A stretch of 64,000 nt of DNA from WTGU01 sp965200925 (lineage in GTDB: Bacteria > Pseudomonadota > Alphaproteobacteria > UBA828): positions 2,914,001 through 2,978,000 of the forward strand of contig OZ241738.1 of the NCBI GenBank assembly GCA_965200925.1, read 5' to 3'. The translations under genes and the position numbers were made by a program. Position 1 is the stretch's first letter, and each line of letters opens with the position of its first letter. The notes beneath the pieces were generated by a model. The model saw only the letters and a program-made list of their open reading frames with translations, was not told the origin of the DNA and made no database searches. Shown here piece by piece: positions 61,853 through 64,000 of this stretch.

Positions 61853-62836
61853 ATGCTGGAGATCGTCAAGCCGGGCCTCGAGACCGCCATCCAGGACTTT
61901 CCGGGCCGCATCGGCTACTGGAACCAGGGCTTCCCGCCCTCCGGCCCGATGGACATGTGGTCGTTCCGCCTCGCCAACCTCCTGGTCGGCAACGACCAGG
62001 GCGCGCCCGGCCTCGAGGCGCAGTTCATGGGGCCCACGATCCGCTTCCGGCGCGCGGGCGTCATCGCCGTGACCGGTGCCGACATGCGGCCCGCCGTGGA
62101 CGGGCGGGCCATCCCGCTGTGGGAGAGCGTCGCGATAGCGGCCGGCCAGACCCTGACGATGGGCCCTGCCGTTTCCGGCGCGCGCAGCTATCTCGCGGTC
62201 GCCGGCGGGATCGACGCGCCGTCCTGGCTCGGCTCGGCCTCGACCTTTCACAAGGCGGGAGTCGGCGGGCTGGACGGCTACGCCGTCAAGAGCGGGCAGG
62301 TGCTCCCGGTGAGGGAAGCCGTCGGCGCCGCGGGCCGCCGGGTCGCGGAACGCGCGCGCCCGCGCTTCACGGCGGACAAGACCTGGACCGTCGAGGCGGT
62401 GCGCGGCCCCAACGACGACTGGATCGACGAGGCCGGCCACGAGCGTTTCTCGACCGTCTCCTGGAAGCTCGAGGCGCGCAGCGACCGCACCGGATACCGC
62501 CTGCAAGGGCCCGACTGGACCTTCACGGAAAAGGCGACGAACAAGCTGCCGGAACACGGCGACTTTCCCTCCAACATCATCGACCAGGGCTATCCGTTGG
62601 GCGCGGTCAATCTCGGCGGCCAGACGCCGATCATCCTGATGAACGACGGCCCCAGCATGGGCGGGTTCATCTGCCCCTACACGGTGCCCTCCGCCGCGTT
62701 CTGGAAGCTCGGCCAGATGAAGCCCAACGAGTTCATCAGGTTTCGCGAGATCCCGGTGGCGGCGGCGCAGGCGCTGCGCGCCGCCCTCGACGAAACCTGC
62801 ACGCTCGACAGCATCGAACAGGGGGAGGCCAGTTGA
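61853..62836 (+). CDS. Biotin-dependent carboxyltransferase (AHS2/KipA/PxpC family)
   Basis: A 327-residue carboxyltransferase subunit. Family text: LEIVKPGLETAIQDFPGRIGYW at the start, MDMWSFRLANLLVGNDQGAPGLEA, VAGGIDAPSWLGSASTF, and QGYPLGAVNLGGQTPIILMNDGPSMGGF near the end. In 5-oxoprolinase (PxpABC) and urea amidolyase this domain pairs with an AHS1 partner (PxpB); no AHS1 gene is in the window. It is followed immediately by a stand-alone biotin carrier (TGATG). Confidence 0.9.
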   Translation: MLEIVKPGLETAIQDFPGRIGYWNQGFPPSGPMDMWSFRLANLLVGNDQGAPGLEAQFMGPTIRFRRAGVIAVTGADMRPAVDGRAIPLWESVAIAAGQTLTMGPAVSGARSYLAVAGGIDAPSWLGSASTFHKAGVGGLDGYAVKSGQVLPVREAVGAAGRRVAERARPRFTADKTWTVEAVRGPNDDWIDEAGHERFSTVSWKLEARSDRTGYRLQGPDWTFTEKATNKLPEHGDFPSNIIDQGYPLGAVNLGGQTPIILMNDGPSMGGFICPYTVPSAAFWKLGQMKPNEFIRFREIPVAAAQALRAALDETCTLDSIEQGEAS

Positions 62837-63051
62837 TGGCGGAGGAGATTCTGACCCAGGCGCCGGGCAATGTGTGGAAGGTCCTCGTGAAGGAGGGCGA
62901 TACGGTCAAGGCCGGGGACACGCTCTTCATCCTCGAGGTCATGAAGACCGAGGTGCCCCACGACGCCGAAAGCGACGGCGTGGTGAAGAAGCTCCACATC
63001 AAGGAAGAAGACGCCGTCGACGTGGGCCAGCTCGCGGTGGAGATCGACTGA
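62836..63051 (+). CDS. Biotin/lipoyl carrier protein, stand-alone
   Basis: A 71-residue biotinyl domain. The biotin-accepting lysine is K37 in FILEVMKTEVP, a close variant of the AMKM consensus, with the protruding-thumb region SDGVVKKLHIKEEDAV after it. The ATG overlaps the upstream stop. It likely carries carboxybiotin to the AHS2 protein, but the carboxylase (BC) subunit and AHS1 would have to be elsewhere. Confidence 0.9.
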   Translation: MAEEILTQAPGNVWKVLVKEGDTVKAGDTLFILEVMKTEVPHDAESDGVVKKLHIKEEDAVDVGQLAVEID

Positions 63052-63097
63052 GCCGGCCGGGGCGGCGGCCTGCGCGACCGCAGCCGGAGGCGGGAGC

Positions 63098-64000
63098 GTG
63101 CGCGTCCTCGCGTTGGGCGCTGGCGTGGTCGGCACGGCGGCGGCCTATTTCCTGGGCGAGGCCGGCCACGACGTCACCGTGGTGGAACGGCAGGCGGGCG
63201 CGGGCCTCGAGACCAGTTTCGCGAACGGCGGAATCGTCAGCGCCTATACCGCCCGGCCGTGGGCCCATCCGGAAGTCCCCGGCATGTTGATCCGATGGCT
63301 TGGCAGGGAGGACGCGCCCTACCTGTTCCGCCTCTGCCCCGACCTCGCGCAATGGCGCTGGGCGCTCCGCTTCCTCCGGAACTGCACGCGGCGGCGCTTC
63401 GAGCGGGCGCAACGCGCCGCGCTCCGCCTCTCGATCTACAGCTTGGCGTGCCTCCAGGCGCTCCGCGAAAAGGAGAAGCTCGCCTACGACCGTCGCGAGA
63501 GCGGCGTGCTCCACCTCCACCGAAGCACGGCGGCGCTCGACGCGGCCCATGCCTTCGAGACGCGGCTGGCGGACGCGCGCTGCCACCCCCAGTGCCTCGA
63601 CCGGGACGCGATGGTTGAGACCGAGCCCGCGCTGCAACAGACGGCCGACCGCTTCGCCGGCGCCCTCTTCTTCCCGCGCGACGAAACCGGCGACGCCCAC
63701 AAGTTCACCGTGGCGCTGGCGCGGGCCGCGGCGGCCAAAGGCGTGGCCTTCCGCTTCGGGGAGACCGCCCGCCGGCTCGTCGGCGACGGCCGGGCGGTCA
63801 CCGGCGTCGAGACCGACCGGGCCGTCATCCACGCCGACGCCGTGGTTGTGAGCCTCGCCAGCGACAGCCCGCCCTTCCTCGCGCGTTTCGGCATCCGCGC
63901 GCCGATCTATCCGCTCAAGGGCTATTCGGTGACCCTCCCCACCGAGGGCTACGACGGCGCGCCGACCCACGGCATCCACGACGGCCGCCGGCGCATCGTC
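63098..64000 (+). CDS. dadA: D-amino acid dehydrogenase small subunit DadA, partial (N-terminal part)
   Basis: The first 301 residues of a flavoprotein of the DAO/DadA family; the window ends before the stop. It starts from GTG at 63098, with GGAGG and GGGAG upstream. The FAD motif VLALGAGVVGTAAAYFLGEAGHDVTVVERQ is immediate, followed by ETSFANGGIVSAYTARPWAHP, the DadA-type substrate entrance. DadA oxidises D-amino acids to ketoacids with quinone as acceptor. It is 46 bases after the biotin carrier gene and may be in the same operon. Confidence 0.88.
   Translation, partial: MRVLALGAGVVGTAAAYFLGEAGHDVTVVERQAGAGLETSFANGGIVSAYTARPWAHPEVPGMLIRWLGREDAPYLFRLCPDLAQWRWALRFLRNCTRRRFERAQRAALRLSIYSLACLQALREKEKLAYDRRESGVLHLHRSTAALDAAHAFETRLADARCHPQCLDRDAMVETEPALQQTADRFAGALFFPRDETGDAHKFTVALARAAAAKGVAFRFGETARRLVGDGRAVTGVETDRAVIHADAVVVSLASDSPPFLARFGIRAPIYPLKGYSVTLPTEGYDGAPTHGIHDGRRRIV

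Overview
The window is GC-rich DNA (roughly two thirds G+C by eye) from a free-living alphaproteobacterium. A Rhodospirillales-like organism is the best guess, from dapF-mtaB-ftsY with overlapping start/stop codons, a glcDEF operon, a glycerate kinase/pyruvate kinase pair, and heavy investment in ABC transporters and amidohydrolases. No rRNA, tRNA or CRISPR array was seen. Both ends cut through genes (a DMT-family exporter at the left, a D-amino-acid dehydrogenase at the right).

Layout. 1-4450: exporter, a zinc-ribbon/HdrD-like/DUF3501 operon, an SH3b protein and a 2-hydroxyacid dehydrogenase. 4450-6615: a decayed prophage patch with a Mu gpF-like head protein joined to a truncated, frameshifted pyrE remnant. 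6650-17700: rpmJ, glcDEF, a decayed antitoxin-like gene, an orphan unknown gene, pyruvate kinase, glycerate kinase, a second DMT exporter, an SDR and a second FAD-linked oxidase. 17736-19635: an AT-richer GmrSD-like DUF262/DUF1524 gene whose promoter is flanked by a 19-bp inverted repeat. 19630-28560: class II aldolase, hydantoinase B and A, a small Cys4 protein, a Fic protein, an FAD amine oxidoreductase and a tartrate/malate dehydrogenase. 28707-30486: a coiled-coil/TM protein and a strikingly AT-rich membrane glycosyltransferase-like gene broken at a run of nine G. 30697-37119: dapF, mtaB, ftsY, a GT2/GT-C glycosyltransferase pair preceded by a run of twelve C, and a Nudix hydrolase. 37248-46056: yejABEF peptide uptake and a polar amino acid ABC transporter. 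46259-53353: a dihydropyrimidinase divergent from a polyamine-type ABC transporter plus an amidohydrolase. 53378-56075: three glycosyltransferases. 56072-64000: creatininase, agmatinase-like and deaminase genes, recQ, an RDD membrane protein, a class IV aminotransferase, an orphan AHS2 carboxyltransferase with a stand-alone biotin carrier, and dadA.

How the genes fit together. One theme is C2/C3 acid metabolism: GlcDEF makes glyoxylate, the 2-hydroxyacid dehydrogenase can make glycolate or glycerate, glycerate kinase yields 2-phosphoglycerate and pyruvate kinase closes to pyruvate. The second theme is scavenging of cyclic amides, ureides, guanidino compounds, D-amino acids and peptides, with transporters next to ring-opening and deaminating enzymes. 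The accessory material (phage remnant, GmrSD-like gene, AT-rich glycosyltransferase, homopolymer tracts) sits between these metabolic blocks and holds most of the unusual observations.
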